Below, in pieces: positions 12,155 through 21,584 of a stretch of DNA of 62,064 bases. Every line of letters starts with the position of its first letter. Position 1 is the stretch's first letter. The notes below the pieces were generated by a model. It saw nothing but the letters and a program-made list of their open reading frames with translations. It did no database searches and was not told the origin of the DNA. The stretch is from a virus. The position numbers and the translations under genes are program-made. The DNA lies in the IMG/VR virus record IMGVR_UViG_3300015360_000003, positions 1 to 62,064 of that record, one strand, 5' to 3'.

Positions 12155-14606
12155 CAATATCTCTCCGTTCATGCGGGAAATGATTACGCAAAAACCCAAC
12201 GGTGATCTAGAGGCACCAGACAATATTTTAAAGACTGTTTCAGCAGCGTACCAGCAATACATATCGGTACGCGCAGGCGATATCGAGCGTATCGCCGTAC
12301 AGTCCGCAATCCTCGGTATGGTCGGCGGTAATCCTCCGTATGACCAGGATGAACTAGAGGCTAATGGCCTTGGGCATATTGCGAACTTTAATACTTTTAA
12401 AGGTCGGTCTTGGTATGAGAAAACCGCCCAGGGCTACTGGAACCTTATTAACTCTGCTGAAGTGTACGTCAAGGTAGAGGGCACACCTTCGGTTGCCCCA
12501 AATGTGCAGGACTGGTGCGACACGATGGCGCGTCACTACAGCGATGTGACAAAGATGTGGGAAGACTTCCAGCCGAATTTCAATCTGCTCGGCTCGCAGT
12601 TAACACTGTTCGGCATGTCCCCAATATTTTATCCGCATGAGGAGTCTCCACTTTGGGAAGTGGTAGACGTGAGCCGCTTTCATATTCCTGCACAAACGCA
12701 GGTCTTCATATCGAAGCTGTCAAACGTGTCGGTAGAGACTACGTACAGCATACAAGATCTGTACCAGATATATACAAAGTCAGATAAGTCAGGACCATGG
12801 AATAAAAAAGCCCTGGGCGATTACCTGTTGTTGTACGCCAACACGGTTTATCCAGAGACGATTAAGCAACCGTTTTCGATGGTAGAGCTTCAGCGCTTTG
12901 TCTCGAATAACGATTCCGCAGTGCAGCGGTACTTCACGGACACTGTTCGATTAGTAAATATGTACCAGAAAGAATACGACGGGAAGATATCCCACTACAT
13001 ATTCTCCCCTGATTTTTTTAGTTCCGCAGAGAAGAATACAGACTTAACAAGCGATTTCTTGTTCTTTAAAGACAGGCAGTACGAATCGATTGAAGAAGCA
13101 GTAATTATCTTCACAGCAAACCCTGGGGAGTGGACTATCCACGGCAATCTTGGACTGGGGCAAAAGATGTACGCAGCAGTCACGGCGATTAATATGCTCG
13201 ATTGCTCAATCTTAGATATGAGTAAGATGGCGTCTACGCCGCTTATTAAAACCCTTGCTACAGGCGGCAGGGAGTTTTCCGCAATTCGATTTACTCCAGG
13301 AGTAGCCACTGACATTGGGTCTGCGGAGTTTGTTCAAAATACGCTAGGAGTAAACATCCAACCAGCGGTCGTAGCCGCGCAGTACCTGACTCAAGGCATA
13401 GAATTAAACGCGGCGAACAGTGGCGATGACCCATCGTTTCCCGATAGAGCAACAGGATCTCTTGCTGCAGGAGAGGCTCGGAATAAAGCGATTAAGGAAT
13501 TCGGACCCCTTCGTAACGCAGTAGCGCATTTTTACAACACGTTCGATAAGCCAGTACGGACGACATTTATCCGGTTTTTAAAGATTGTAAAAGGCAGGTC
13601 GGATGTCCCCGGCTATGACTTAGCGGTTGAATGGCAGCGAAGATGTGTTGAAGACGGCGTACCGGACTTTATGTTCGATACGGTTAAGACCGGACTTCGG
13701 GGACTGCCGATACAGTTTAGAGACGTGCGAGCTACTAGGGCTGCAGGGGATGGATCAACGCTTGCCAGGATTATGGGCCTTGAGATGTTAACACCTGTCA
13801 TGGGCACGTTTGATGCCAAGGCGATTAATAACTACACGAAAGACTACGTGCTCGCGACAAACGGACCAGATTATGTTTCGCGGTACGTGTCTAACCAAGC
13901 GAATGATGAACTATCAGGCGGGGCATCATTAGCGCGTACAGAAGACAATCTGATGAAGCTCGGTCAGGAGCCGTTGTTTAGTGCAGACAATGATCAGGCA
14001 GCACACGGCGACGAGCACATGGGAACGGCCACGGCGGTTGTACAGGCTGTTGCACAGCAGCAGATGTCCCCGGTTGACGCGGATAAACTGATGGCGCTAA
14101 TGCTTCCGCATTTGACGGAGCACGTTCAGTTCATGTCGAAGTCTCCCCAGTTTTATCGGGACACTTTAAATGGGCTGATGGACCCGTATAAGCAGCTTGC
14201 ACAGTGGGCGCAGTTGAACCGTCGCAATGCCGAGGCAATGGTGCAGGCCGCGAAGCGTAAACAGCAAGAGGACGCCGCAGCCACTCAGCAGGTTATGGAC
14301 GACGCGCAGCGTAAAGATTTCGTCGCTAAGGCGGATGTGGCAAGGGCAGACGTTAAGGTGGCCGCGCAGAACGAGCGGGGCGATAGGGCGAACGATACCC
14401 GCGCACGTATCATGGAGAAAAAGGTAGACAGTGACGCAGATATAAAACGCAGGAAGGTAGAGCTTGAGGCGCAGATTAAGCAAGACGCCACAGCGATAGG
14501 CAGATCGCGAACAGAGTTAGCAGCAAAGAGCCAGGAAGAATTGTCAGCCCAGCTCTCTGGTATGATAGGCAGTACCCCATCAACTTCGGATTTTGAACCC
14601 CTATGA
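12144..14606 (+). CDS. portal protein
   Basis: The roughly 820-residue protein is the best portal candidate by position (first large gene after terminase, followed by scaffold and coat), size and composition. It has a mixed alpha/beta body with a long Ala/Gln/Lys-rich coiled-coil C-terminus from about residue 690 (QQMSP...QLNRRNAEAMVQAAKRKQQ...). Podovirus portals of 700-850 residues with a helical barrel-like tail fit this. It would form the dodecameric DNA gate at one capsid vertex. I used the ATG at 12144; a GTG at 12135 in the same frame is also possible. The stop overlaps the next ATG (ATGA). Confidence 0.8.
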   Translation: MQNNNISPFMREMITQKPNGDLEAPDNILKTVSAAYQQYISVRAGDIERIAVQSAILGMVGGNPPYDQDELEANGLGHIANFNTFKGRSWYEKTAQGYWNLINSAEVYVKVEGTPSVAPNVQDWCDTMARHYSDVTKMWEDFQPNFNLLGSQLTLFGMSPIFYPHEESPLWEVVDVSRFHIPAQTQVFISKLSNVSVETTYSIQDLYQIYTKSDKSGPWNKKALGDYLLLYANTVYPETIKQPFSMVELQRFVSNNDSAVQRYFTDTVRLVNMYQKEYDGKISHYIFSPDFFSSAEKNTDLTSDFLFFKDRQYESIEEAVIIFTANPGEWTIHGNLGLGQKMYAAVTAINMLDCSILDMSKMASTPLIKTLATGGREFSAIRFTPGVATDIGSAEFVQNTLGVNIQPAVVAAQYLTQGIELNAANSGDDPSFPDRATGSLAAGEARNKAIKEFGPLRNAVAHFYNTFDKPVRTTFIRFLKIVKGRSDVPGYDLAVEWQRRCVEDGVPDFMFDTVKTGLRGLPIQFRDVRATRAAGDGSTLARIMGLEMLTPVMGTFDAKAINNYTKDYVLATNGPDYVSRYVSNQANDELSGGASLARTEDNLMKLGQEPLFSADNDQAAHGDEHMGTATAVVQAVAQQQMSPVDADKLMALMLPHLTEHVQFMSKSPQFYRDTLNGLMDPYKQLAQWAQLNRRNAEAMVQAAKRKQQEDAAATQQVMDDAQRKDFVAKADVARADVKVAAQNERGDRANDTRARIMEKKVDSDADIKRRKVELEAQIKQDATAIGRSRTELAAKSQEELSAQLSGMIGSTPSTSDFEPL

Positions 14607-14956
14607 CGGCAATAGAGATTGAATTAAACAGGTTTCGTGGATCTACCGATGCGGTCAGATCATACACTGACGCTAAGAATGGACTGCTTAGGAGTGGTAT
14701 CTTAGGGATTCTGCGCCAGTTCGCCCGTCCGTTTACTCGTGACAATGGAGCGAATCCCTATTCCGCCGCGTATAGCGCAGGCGTGTCGGAAGGGTACAAC
14801 CGCTGTTTAGACGACCTTATCTATTTCGAGGAGATTTATCTCACTAATACTACAGGTAAGAAAAACGTATCCGCTAACTTCGGAGGCTACGCGCTGGCGG
14901 AAGCCCGTGGGGATTTAACAAAAGCTGAGACAGAGAGGTTAAAGGGTGGAAAATAA
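14603..14956 (+). CDS. hypothetical head-region protein
   Basis: The 117-residue product overlaps the portal stop by 4 bp and the next gene by 11 bp, so it is tightly coupled in the head operon. It is polar and helical, with RFRGSTDAVRSYTDAK near the start and SEGYNRCLDDL in the middle. It could be a portal or scaffold accessory protein. No family was recognised. Confidence 0.75.
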   Translation: MTAIEIELNRFRGSTDAVRSYTDAKNGLLRSGILGILRQFARPFTRDNGANPYSAAYSAGVSEGYNRCLDDLIYFEEIYLTNTTGKKNVSANFGGYALAEARGDLTKAETERLKGGK

Positions 14957-16211
14957 TACCGTGTACAAGCCGAAAGCGAACAGGGCGTTTGATGTTTTAA
15001 AGCGAGTCCCTGGAGGAGACAAATTAGTTCCCATGTCTCCAGTAGACGAGCAGGTCGTACCCCCTGTCGAGCACGCTGCGCCTCCTGCCGAAGTAGTGAG
15101 CGCTCCTATTATCGAGACAGAATATGATATCGATCCCCCGGCAGGGGCAGATACCCTTCCTAAGAATGTTATTCCAGCAGAGTTTGTTCCTGAAGATGCT
15201 ACAGATGAAGTCGATCAATTAATCGATAAGAACGCATCTACAGGGGAGAACTTTAAGAAGCTCCGTACAAAACTCAAAGCTGTGACAAAAGAGCGGGCGG
15301 TTTTCTCAGAGGAGCTAGAAGGACTTCGTAAAAAGGTTAAAGAGTACGACGACGGATTGGCGGTTCCTGATGTTACACAAAGACAGACAGATCGAATTAC
15401 CGAGCTTGAGAAGTACGAGCGCATTTATAATTTAAAAGCGTCCCCTGTTTATCAAGAGAAGATTGCGACTCCTTTAACAAAAGAGAGCGATAATCTTCAG
15501 ACATTGGCTACCGATCACACTGTTGAGGTATCGGATCTCCATAAAGCGTTTGGAGCAGCGACAGATAAAGAAACGAACCAGATGCTGATGCAGGCATTTA
15601 AAGGAGATGAGGTCGCCGTACTAGATGCCAAGGTAATCTTTAAAAACATCAAACGTATTCAGAATGACTCTCGCGCACTAGAGTCCGATGCACAGACATC
15701 TTTTACACGGATGCAAGAAGACAATGATCGAATACTTGCTGAGAAGCAGCAAAAGGCAAACGCCTCAATCGTACACGCCTCGCGGGGGGCGTGGTCCGAC
15801 TCGTTGGCGGAATTACGCACGGACAGTAGGTTCAGAGAGATTCAATATGTAGAGGGGGACACAGAGCATAACGAAAGGTATGTGCGCCCAATCTTAACGA
15901 AAGCCGCACAGGAGTATGGTCGTACGATTAGTATCCTGGCTCAACACGGACTGACCGAACTACCAAAAGAACTAGCGATGAAGTTCGCACGAGCGGATCA
16001 GCTGGCGCATTACTCAGCTGTTCTACTGGTCGAAAAAAACAAACTCGCGGTAGAAAACACCGAGCTAAAGTCACTCCTTAAATTACGTGGATACCTCAAT
16101 AACCCCAGCATAAACGGCACTGGTGCTAGCTCCTCCTATAGCGAAAAGACGGGCGCTGTCGGAACGAAAAACGTAGGAGCCAAAGTGCTTGATCGCGTCA
16201 TGAATAAATAA
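14946..16211 (+). CDS. scaffolding / capsid assembly protein (putative)
   Basis: The 421-residue, highly charged protein has a Pro/Glu-rich disordered N-terminus (about 35-90), several coiled-coil segments (KLRTKLKAVTKERAVFSEEL near 105; KNKLAVENTELKSLLKL near 375) and a short basic C-terminal tail (KVLDRVMNK). Position between portal and coat and the coiled-coil plus basic-tail plan are typical of internal scaffolds that guide procapsid assembly and then leave. It is assigned by context and composition, not by a specific motif. Confidence 0.75.
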   Translation: MENNTVYKPKANRAFDVLKRVPGGDKLVPMSPVDEQVVPPVEHAAPPAEVVSAPIIETEYDIDPPAGADTLPKNVIPAEFVPEDATDEVDQLIDKNASTGENFKKLRTKLKAVTKERAVFSEELEGLRKKVKEYDDGLAVPDVTQRQTDRITELEKYERIYNLKASPVYQEKIATPLTKESDNLQTLATDHTVEVSDLHKAFGAATDKETNQMLMQAFKGDEVAVLDAKVIFKNIKRIQNDSRALESDAQTSFTRMQEDNDRILAEKQQKANASIVHASRGAWSDSLAELRTDSRFREIQYVEGDTEHNERYVRPILTKAAQEYGRTISILAQHGLTELPKELAMKFARADQLAHYSAVLLVEKNKLAVENTELKSLLKLRGYLNNPSINGTGASSSYSEKTGAVGTKNVGAKVLDRVMNK

Positions 16212-16367
16212 GCTTTACAAGCTATTCGTTTTCAGACAACAATACCTGTATCCAGGTACTCATCCCTGCGTATAAAGATTCTTCTCTCTTCGGGAACATC
16301 TAACTTGTTCCTGTGATTACGCAGATCCTCAATTTCCAAATACAAATCTTTAAGAGGTTTACTCTTT
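16212..16367 (+). promoter_or_regulatory. leader upstream of the major capsid gene
   Basis: This 156-bp gap is the longest in the head operon. It contains GGAACA-TCTAACT-TGTTCC (about 16291-16309) and a ribosome-site-like AAGAGG before the ATG at 16368. A dedicated promoter or mRNA processing signal for coat expression is likely, but I cannot name a promoter sequence. Confidence 0.35.
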
Positions 16368-18260
16368 ATGTCATCGTGTCAAAACACTACCGATACTTTC
16401 AACCAGGCGTTCCTCGCCGGTACACCGGACATCGCCGCCGAGATTCTTGATTACTCCTTCAACATGCCGATGTGGATGGCGGACTTGTGGGAAATCAAGC
16501 CTTGGACCGCTGCCGATAACGCTATGCAGCAGATTATCTTCCGAGGATCGCTGCCGGAAATCGAGCAGGGGTTTGATCGGTGGAAGAAGCTTGCCTCTTC
16601 GGCAGGCTGCGAGCCTTGCACAAATGACTGCTCTTATAACTTCACGACATTTGCCGGGCACGGATTCAGCCGTCAGATGGTCGCGCTCATGCGCCGTGAG
16701 TTCAAGACGGACCCTTACTGTGTAAACGAAATCAAGACGGCCCTGGAGTTCAGTTTCACGTTCGGAAAGATTATCGAGAACATCCAGAAGCAGGTTGCGT
16801 TCTTCAAAGACTTCAACATCGGCCAGAATTTCTTGACGGGTATCGCCAAGAAGCTCGTCGTTGATGGGGGCGGTCTTAAAGGTAACCCAGTTAACCCATA
16901 CGAGTATCGTTCAAAAGGTACCGCAACGCTGTCGAAGTTTAACTTCCGCATGTTGACCAAGATTTATGAGGGTATGCGCCGCCGCTCTGACGTAGTTCCG
17001 TTCATGATTCAGGACAGTAAGCCGCTCTATGCAGTGTCGGCCTCTGATGAATTGATGGACGCGCTCTATATCGAAGATGCCAATGCGCGTGCCGATCTTC
17101 GGTTTAGCTCAGGTTCGGATGCGCTACTTACGAAGTACAACTTCATGAGTTCCGTCCGTGGACAGTTCATGAACGTCCCGATCTTGTATCCGCGACGGTT
17201 TAACTGGGTATCAAGCGAATGGGTACAGGTTTACCCGTTCGTTAACGGTATCCCAGCAGAAGTCGGCGAGTTCTCCGATTTAAATCCGGCGTGGGAAGAT
17301 GCTGATTACGAAGAGGTTCTTGTTTACGGTAAATCACCGTTTGAAGTTCTCTATCGTGACCAGCTGACAACGATTGGCGAAGGAACGGAGTTCGGTCCTG
17401 AGCCTTCGTTTATGAATACGTGGCTCTGGGTTAATATCCAGACTGATTGTGACGTATTCCGTCGTAGCGGTTACTATGCCACTTCGATTGAGATGGCACT
17501 TTCGCAGCAGTATTCAGGAGGCATCTACGGAATCATGGTTCCGCGACCGTCCGACGCTCTGATTGCTTCGTACTATCCTGCGGCAGTATGTCCGCCGGAT
17601 GACGTTGATTGTGAAAACGAGGTACCGGCGATTACTGCGTGTCCGTGTCCGTTCGTCTTGACTGCTGTTGCCGATGCGTTTAACCCAGGTCGTTACACGA
17701 TGACCTTCGGGGTACCGATTGACGTAGCCCCAACGGACCCTATCTCGATTGCGATTGGCACTGGTGGGTATCTTACCGGCACTGTGTCTGCAATTACGAC
17801 AGACGGGACGACGCTATCGATTCAGTTTGCTGCAAATACTGTAATCAGTAATTGCACAGGCTTTACGGCAGTGTTCTGCGACGACACTCTTGGATGTACA
17901 TCGACGGTGCTTACTACCTGCGATTGTCGTGCTGGTGAAGTCGGAAGCTTCAAGGTCATCTTGGAGAATCCGATTAAAGCAGTCACGGCTGCGGATATCA
18001 TCACGGGATACATGGGTGATGGTACTACGCAGAACTTCGCGGTTGTGTCGGTCGATATGGTCAGCAACACCTGGGTGCTGGAATACGCGGCTGGATACGG
18101 TCCGACAGATGACGAAACGGGGGCAGGTAGTACTGGCCTTGAGACGGACATCGTGTGTGACCGTAACGGTATCGTACGGGTCTGTGTGCCAACGGCTACG
18201 GACGCTACATGCGGGGCATGTGGAAATGGTCCGGTAATCACGGCCTGCGTAGAGAGCTAA
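16368..18260 (+). CDS. major capsid protein with Cys-rich C-terminal Ig-like extension (putative)
   Basis: The 630-residue product follows the scaffold, has its own leader and is followed at once by an intrinsic terminator, as expected for the most abundant virion protein. Residues about 1-410 would be the HK97-like shell domain (inferred). From about 425 the protein changes to a Thr/Val/Gly beta-rich composition with repeated AVTAADIITGYM-like strands, resembling one or two Ig-like or BIG-like domains. It contains many Cys, mostly after residue 415 (CPPDDVDCENE, CPCPF, CTSTVLTTCDC, CGACG). So many surface cysteines in a coat protein are unusual and might crosslink or bind metal. Confidence 0.75.
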   Translation: MSSCQNTTDTFNQAFLAGTPDIAAEILDYSFNMPMWMADLWEIKPWTAADNAMQQIIFRGSLPEIEQGFDRWKKLASSAGCEPCTNDCSYNFTTFAGHGFSRQMVALMRREFKTDPYCVNEIKTALEFSFTFGKIIENIQKQVAFFKDFNIGQNFLTGIAKKLVVDGGGLKGNPVNPYEYRSKGTATLSKFNFRMLTKIYEGMRRRSDVVPFMIQDSKPLYAVSASDELMDALYIEDANARADLRFSSGSDALLTKYNFMSSVRGQFMNVPILYPRRFNWVSSEWVQVYPFVNGIPAEVGEFSDLNPAWEDADYEEVLVYGKSPFEVLYRDQLTTIGEGTEFGPEPSFMNTWLWVNIQTDCDVFRRSGYYATSIEMALSQQYSGGIYGIMVPRPSDALIASYYPAAVCPPDDVDCENEVPAITACPCPFVLTAVADAFNPGRYTMTFGVPIDVAPTDPISIAIGTGGYLTGTVSAITTDGTTLSIQFAANTVISNCTGFTAVFCDDTLGCTSTVLTTCDCRAGEVGSFKVILENPIKAVTAADIITGYMGDGTTQNFAVVSVDMVSNTWVLEYAAGYGPTDDETGAGSTGLETDIVCDRNGIVRVCVPTATDATCGACGNGPVITACVES

Positions 18261-18267
18261 CGAATCT

Positions 18268-18309
18268 GAAGGGGGAGCTAAAGTCTCCCCCTTCATTTTA
18301 CAATTTTTT
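18268..18309 (+). terminator. intrinsic terminator after the major capsid gene
   Basis: A perfect 10-bp GC-rich stem (GAAGGGGGAG 18268-18277 with CTCCCCCTTC 18285-18294) with a 7-nt loop, followed by ATTTTACAATTTTTT. It lies 8 nt past the coat stop and would allow high coat expression with reduced read-through into the decoration and tail genes. Confidence 0.85.
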
Positions 18310-18319
18310 AAGGAATAGC

Positions 18320-18742
18320 ATGTCTAAACATTATTACTTCTCAGACTACCGCGTTGTTGCAAAGCTCATTGGGGCGAACATGAACGTGACGACCGATCAG
18401 GCGCTGACGCTGCAGATTGCAGATACGGACGACGTGGTTGCGACAGGCGAAGGGGACTTCGTTTTGGAGCGCATCGTTGTACGAAACCCCAGTGTTTCTT
18501 TGACGACTGCAGCCGGAGGTGTCTACACAGCGGCAGCGAAAGGAGGATCGGCAGTCGTTGCAGCGGGGCAGGTATACACAGCTCTTACGGCAGCGACCAA
18601 GTATGTAGCTCTTACGCTCGCAAGTGTTGCGTTGACGGACGTGCTTAATACGTCCGCATTGTTTTTTTCGCTCACTACCGCACAAGGGGCTGCGGCAACT
18701 GCCGACATCTATGTCTATGCTCGACTGTTCCAGAAAAACTAA
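18320..18742 (+). CDS. probable capsid decoration protein
   Basis: The 140-residue product begins MSKHYYFSDYRVVAK. It is small and beta-rich, with long runs of Ala/Thr/Val (TTAAGGVYTAAAKG, VTLASVALTDVLN), typical of head decoration proteins. AAGGAATAGC precedes the ATG. The longer frame upstream overlaps the coat terminator and is rejected. The place straight after the coat gene supports a capsid-surface role. Confidence 0.65.
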   Translation: MSKHYYFSDYRVVAKLIGANMNVTTDQALTLQIADTDDVVATGEGDFVLERIVVRNPSVSLTTAAGGVYTAAAKGGSAVVAAGQVYTALTAATKYVALTLASVALTDVLNTSALFFSLTTAQGAAATADIYVYARLFQKN

Positions 18743-18753
18743 AGGAATAACCA

Positions 18754-19905
18754 GTGGCATTTAATCCCTGCACACCTTGCGCTTGTGTACCTGGTAGTAT
18801 GGACGCTCAGTCATACTACCAGGCGTCACTCATTACGCTCTGTAGTATTTTAACAGAACTGAGTGTACCAGGCGGGGAAGACGTAAACATCGCTTCTTTC
18901 GGCGGCACATTGGTAACGCTTGGTCAGAAGTTGATGGCGGCGTCGATGCCGGTCGTTCTCGCTTCGGATCAAAGTAACCTACCGACTAATTTAGTACAGG
19001 TCGGGGGAGCCGCGATTGCGCTCGGCCAGGCAGCCTCAGCAGCTTCTCTGCCGGTAACGCTTGCAACGGCTTCAGCTACGGGACTGCTAAAGCTTGAGGA
19101 CGCAGCACACGCAACAGGCGATGCTGGGGTAGCGGCCTTATGCGTTGCAACAGCACCGGCAACCATCACAAGTTTCGCAGCAGACGGGGATTACATCAAT
19201 CCGCGTACGTGGGTGCAGGGTGCGATGCTGGTAGACATCAACACGACCGCACTGCCGTCCACTGCCGTTGCTACGTCTATTCTGAAGCAAGCAGATTCAG
19301 GTTCCAGCGTGTTTGCTGCAGGTATTGCTGGACCAGCTCTACTCGGCGTTAGAAATCAGAATCGAGCAGTACGAACTGCGACAGAGGATAGGTACCTACC
19401 TCTGGCCCTAGATGGCTACGGCGCAGTGTATATCGACCCTAACTGTATATTTCAATCTGGGCCGATCACTAACTACGTGGCAAGGCAGCCGGGAGATGCG
19501 GTAGCAAGCAACGCAGGATATTTTCAGCTAGCAGGAGCTGCTCGTGTAGACGTGCCAACAGCGGACATAACAACAGGATCTGGTCAGCCGTTAAAGAGCG
19601 ACGTATATGGAAATCTCTGGACTAAGATCGGCGGGTCACCGTTTACACGAATCGTTACTGCGACAACTACGACTGTTAAAAGTGGCGCAGGTACGTTACA
19701 CCGCATTGTGTGTAACACAGCAGTAGCGAACGCAGTGTTCACTATCTACGACAACACCGCAGGGTCGGGTACCGTCATCGGTATCATTACGGAGCCTGCT
19801 ACACTGTTGTCGAACAAGTGGACGCAAGACTACGGACTGCGTTTTGGAACAGGGCTTACAATTGTAAGCTCTTCGACTGAAGACATCACAGTTATTTACT
19901 CGTAA
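18754..19905 (+). CDS. virion structural protein (decoration or fibre-like)
   Basis: The 383-residue product starts on GTG after AAGGAATAACC. It has a Cys-rich N-terminus (CTPCACVPG) and two VGG-x-AIALGQ / SLPVTLA-like segments (about 75-105), which I recall from phage structural proteins. The C-terminal beta-sandwich (from about residue 295) has GAGTLHRIVCN, FTIYDNTAGSGT and a final DITVIYS. This C-terminal domain type occurs in capsid decoration and fibre-base proteins. Probably virion surface. Confidence 0.7.
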   Translation: MAFNPCTPCACVPGSMDAQSYYQASLITLCSILTELSVPGGEDVNIASFGGTLVTLGQKLMAASMPVVLASDQSNLPTNLVQVGGAAIALGQAASAASLPVTLATASATGLLKLEDAAHATGDAGVAALCVATAPATITSFAADGDYINPRTWVQGAMLVDINTTALPSTAVATSILKQADSGSSVFAAGIAGPALLGVRNQNRAVRTATEDRYLPLALDGYGAVYIDPNCIFQSGPITNYVARQPGDAVASNAGYFQLAGAARVDVPTADITTGSGQPLKSDVYGNLWTKIGGSPFTRIVTATTTTVKSGAGTLHRIVCNTAVANAVFTIYDNTAGSGTVIGIITEPATLLSNKWTQDYGLRFGTGLTIVSSSTEDITVIYS

Positions 19906-19914
19906 AGGATTAGC

Positions 19915-20538
19915 ATGGGAACTCGCGTAGGCATTTGGACGGATAATCCAGAGGGGCTTGATACCGACCTTAGGATGATTGGCGAGCCGGTATTTGGATC
20001 GGCACTTAATCCTGCTGGGACTATCTACACTCGTAATCTTGTGGTTGTTGACGGGACGACGCCGGAGGGCACTGTTACGGCAGAGGCTTTTCTACTTGAG
20101 GATGGCTCAGATAAAAACCATTCGCTAAGTGTGTATGCCGCAGGCACTGCTTATGCGTTGACTGCTACGTCAGCATTATTGGATTTTGGAACGACTGACC
20201 CAACGCTGGTTTTGAATAAAGCGGGGACGTACCTGCTGTTTGGACGAGTGCGGGTAGACTACGCAGCGGCAACATTTGCAGCGTCGAGAGCTGTTACGCT
20301 AAAACTTCGACGTACGAACAACACTGCGGCGGACATCTCAAACAGTGCGGCTGTGTTGGATACAGATATTATTACGACGAAGACCTACACATTCGGTGTA
20401 TTTAGCCTACCGCCGGTTTTGTACACGACCGCTCTTCTTACAGATAGCATCAGTATTTTTGGAGACGTTGCAGTAGTGCCATCGGCAGGCGCGTTAAACG
20501 CTGGGGCAGCTAGCATTGTGGCAATTAGACTGTATTAA
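19915..20538 (+). CDS. virion structural protein, beta-rich
   Basis: The 207-residue product, with ribosome site AAAGGATTAGC, reads MGTRVGIWTDNPEGLDTDLR. It then has beta-strand-rich sequence with FGRVRVDYAAATFAASRAVTLKLRR and a terminal SIVAIRLY. The composition matches a trimeric fibre or C1q/TNF-like jelly-roll head domain. It lies among cysteine-rich surface protein genes. Assigned by context only. Confidence 0.65.
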   Translation: MGTRVGIWTDNPEGLDTDLRMIGEPVFGSALNPAGTIYTRNLVVVDGTTPEGTVTAEAFLLEDGSDKNHSLSVYAAGTAYALTATSALLDFGTTDPTLVLNKAGTYLLFGRVRVDYAAATFAASRAVTLKLRRTNNTAADISNSAAVLDTDIITTKTYTFGVFSLPPVLYTTALLTDSISIFGDVAVVPSAGALNAGAASIVAIRLY

Positions 20539-20540
20539 AT

Positions 20541-21572
20541 GTGGCGACTAAAACAGTAAACTGGTGTACGGATAACTGCTGTCTTTGTGACGGGGCCGTT
20601 CCGTCTTCAGTAGATCTTGTAATTCCTGCTACTCTTTTAGAAATCATTCCTTCTACTGTATATGGACTTCTTGGTGCGACGTTAACAGGATCTCGACCAA
20701 GTACCTCGGCGGATTCTTGCGGAACTTGTAATTATGTTTATACGTTTTCGTATAACGACGAGAACCTGGTATCGGGGACAACTCTATTAGCCGCACACAT
20801 TTCCAATGTAATCTGCACGATGGGATCACTTGGACAAGACATTCCGGCTATAGATACGTCATGCGATGTTGTTAGGACTTGTTTAGGGGTAGAGGATACT
20901 ACCTCGATAGATCTTAATTACTTAAACGGGGTATTTTCTGCCGACCTCGTTGTGTCAACAGACGAAAACAATGCTCTTACTGTGCAACCAGATGGAGTCG
21001 CGGTTTTAGTTTCAACAGACGTAAACAATGCTCTTACTGTGCAACCAGATGGAGTCGCGGTTTTAGTTTCAACAGACGTAAACAATGCTCTTACTGTATT
21101 ATCAGATGGGGCTGCAGTTTTAGTTTCGAGTCAACCGGGAAACCGGATTCAGTTGTTATCAGATGGGCTTTTTGTTGGAGAGGATTGCGATATGGGATGC
21201 TGTGAAATTACGCCTTGGGTTGATTTTTCTTCGACGGCAGTTGTAACCGTGCCGGGAACGGGAACTCCTACTATATATGAAGCCAGATATAAAAGGGCAA
21301 ACGGCGTTGTCTTTTTAAAGTTTGTAATGACTGTTACCTTAGCAGGGACTACAGGAACTACTGTTAACCTAATACCCCCGATAGCGGGAGTACCTGATCA
21401 TGTTCAAGCGGGATACAATGTACGTGGACTAGTTAACAACGTGGAAGAGGATCTACAGTGGCGCTACGACCTAACAAGGGGGCAGCTTATTTTCTTCAGA
21501 GCGGGCGTAGCAACGATTACTAATGGCATATTCTGGGTTGTGATGAGCGACTTCTACGAAGAAGCAGTTTAA
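20541..21572 (+). CDS. virion fibre-like protein with 19-residue repeats
   Basis: The 343-residue product (GTG start) has a Cys-rich first third. It then has three tandem 19-residue repeats (STDVNNALTVQPDGVAVLV; DNA units at 20955, 21012 and 21069) and a C-terminal beta domain beginning near CCEITPWVDFS and ending in a tail-fibre-like FWVVMSDFYEEAV. Repeats of this NAL-x-V-x-xDG type form stacked shaft segments in other phage fibres. Likely a head or tail fibre. Confidence 0.7.
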   Translation: MATKTVNWCTDNCCLCDGAVPSSVDLVIPATLLEIIPSTVYGLLGATLTGSRPSTSADSCGTCNYVYTFSYNDENLVSGTTLLAAHISNVICTMGSLGQDIPAIDTSCDVVRTCLGVEDTTSIDLNYLNGVFSADLVVSTDENNALTVQPDGVAVLVSTDVNNALTVQPDGVAVLVSTDVNNALTVLSDGAAVLVSSQPGNRIQLLSDGLFVGEDCDMGCCEITPWVDFSSTAVVTVPGTGTPTIYEARYKRANGVVFLKFVMTVTLAGTTGTTVNLIPPIAGVPDHVQAGYNVRGLVNNVEEDLQWRYDLTRGQLIFFRAGVATITNGIFWVVMSDFYEEAV

Positions 21573-21584
21573 AAGGATCTAATT

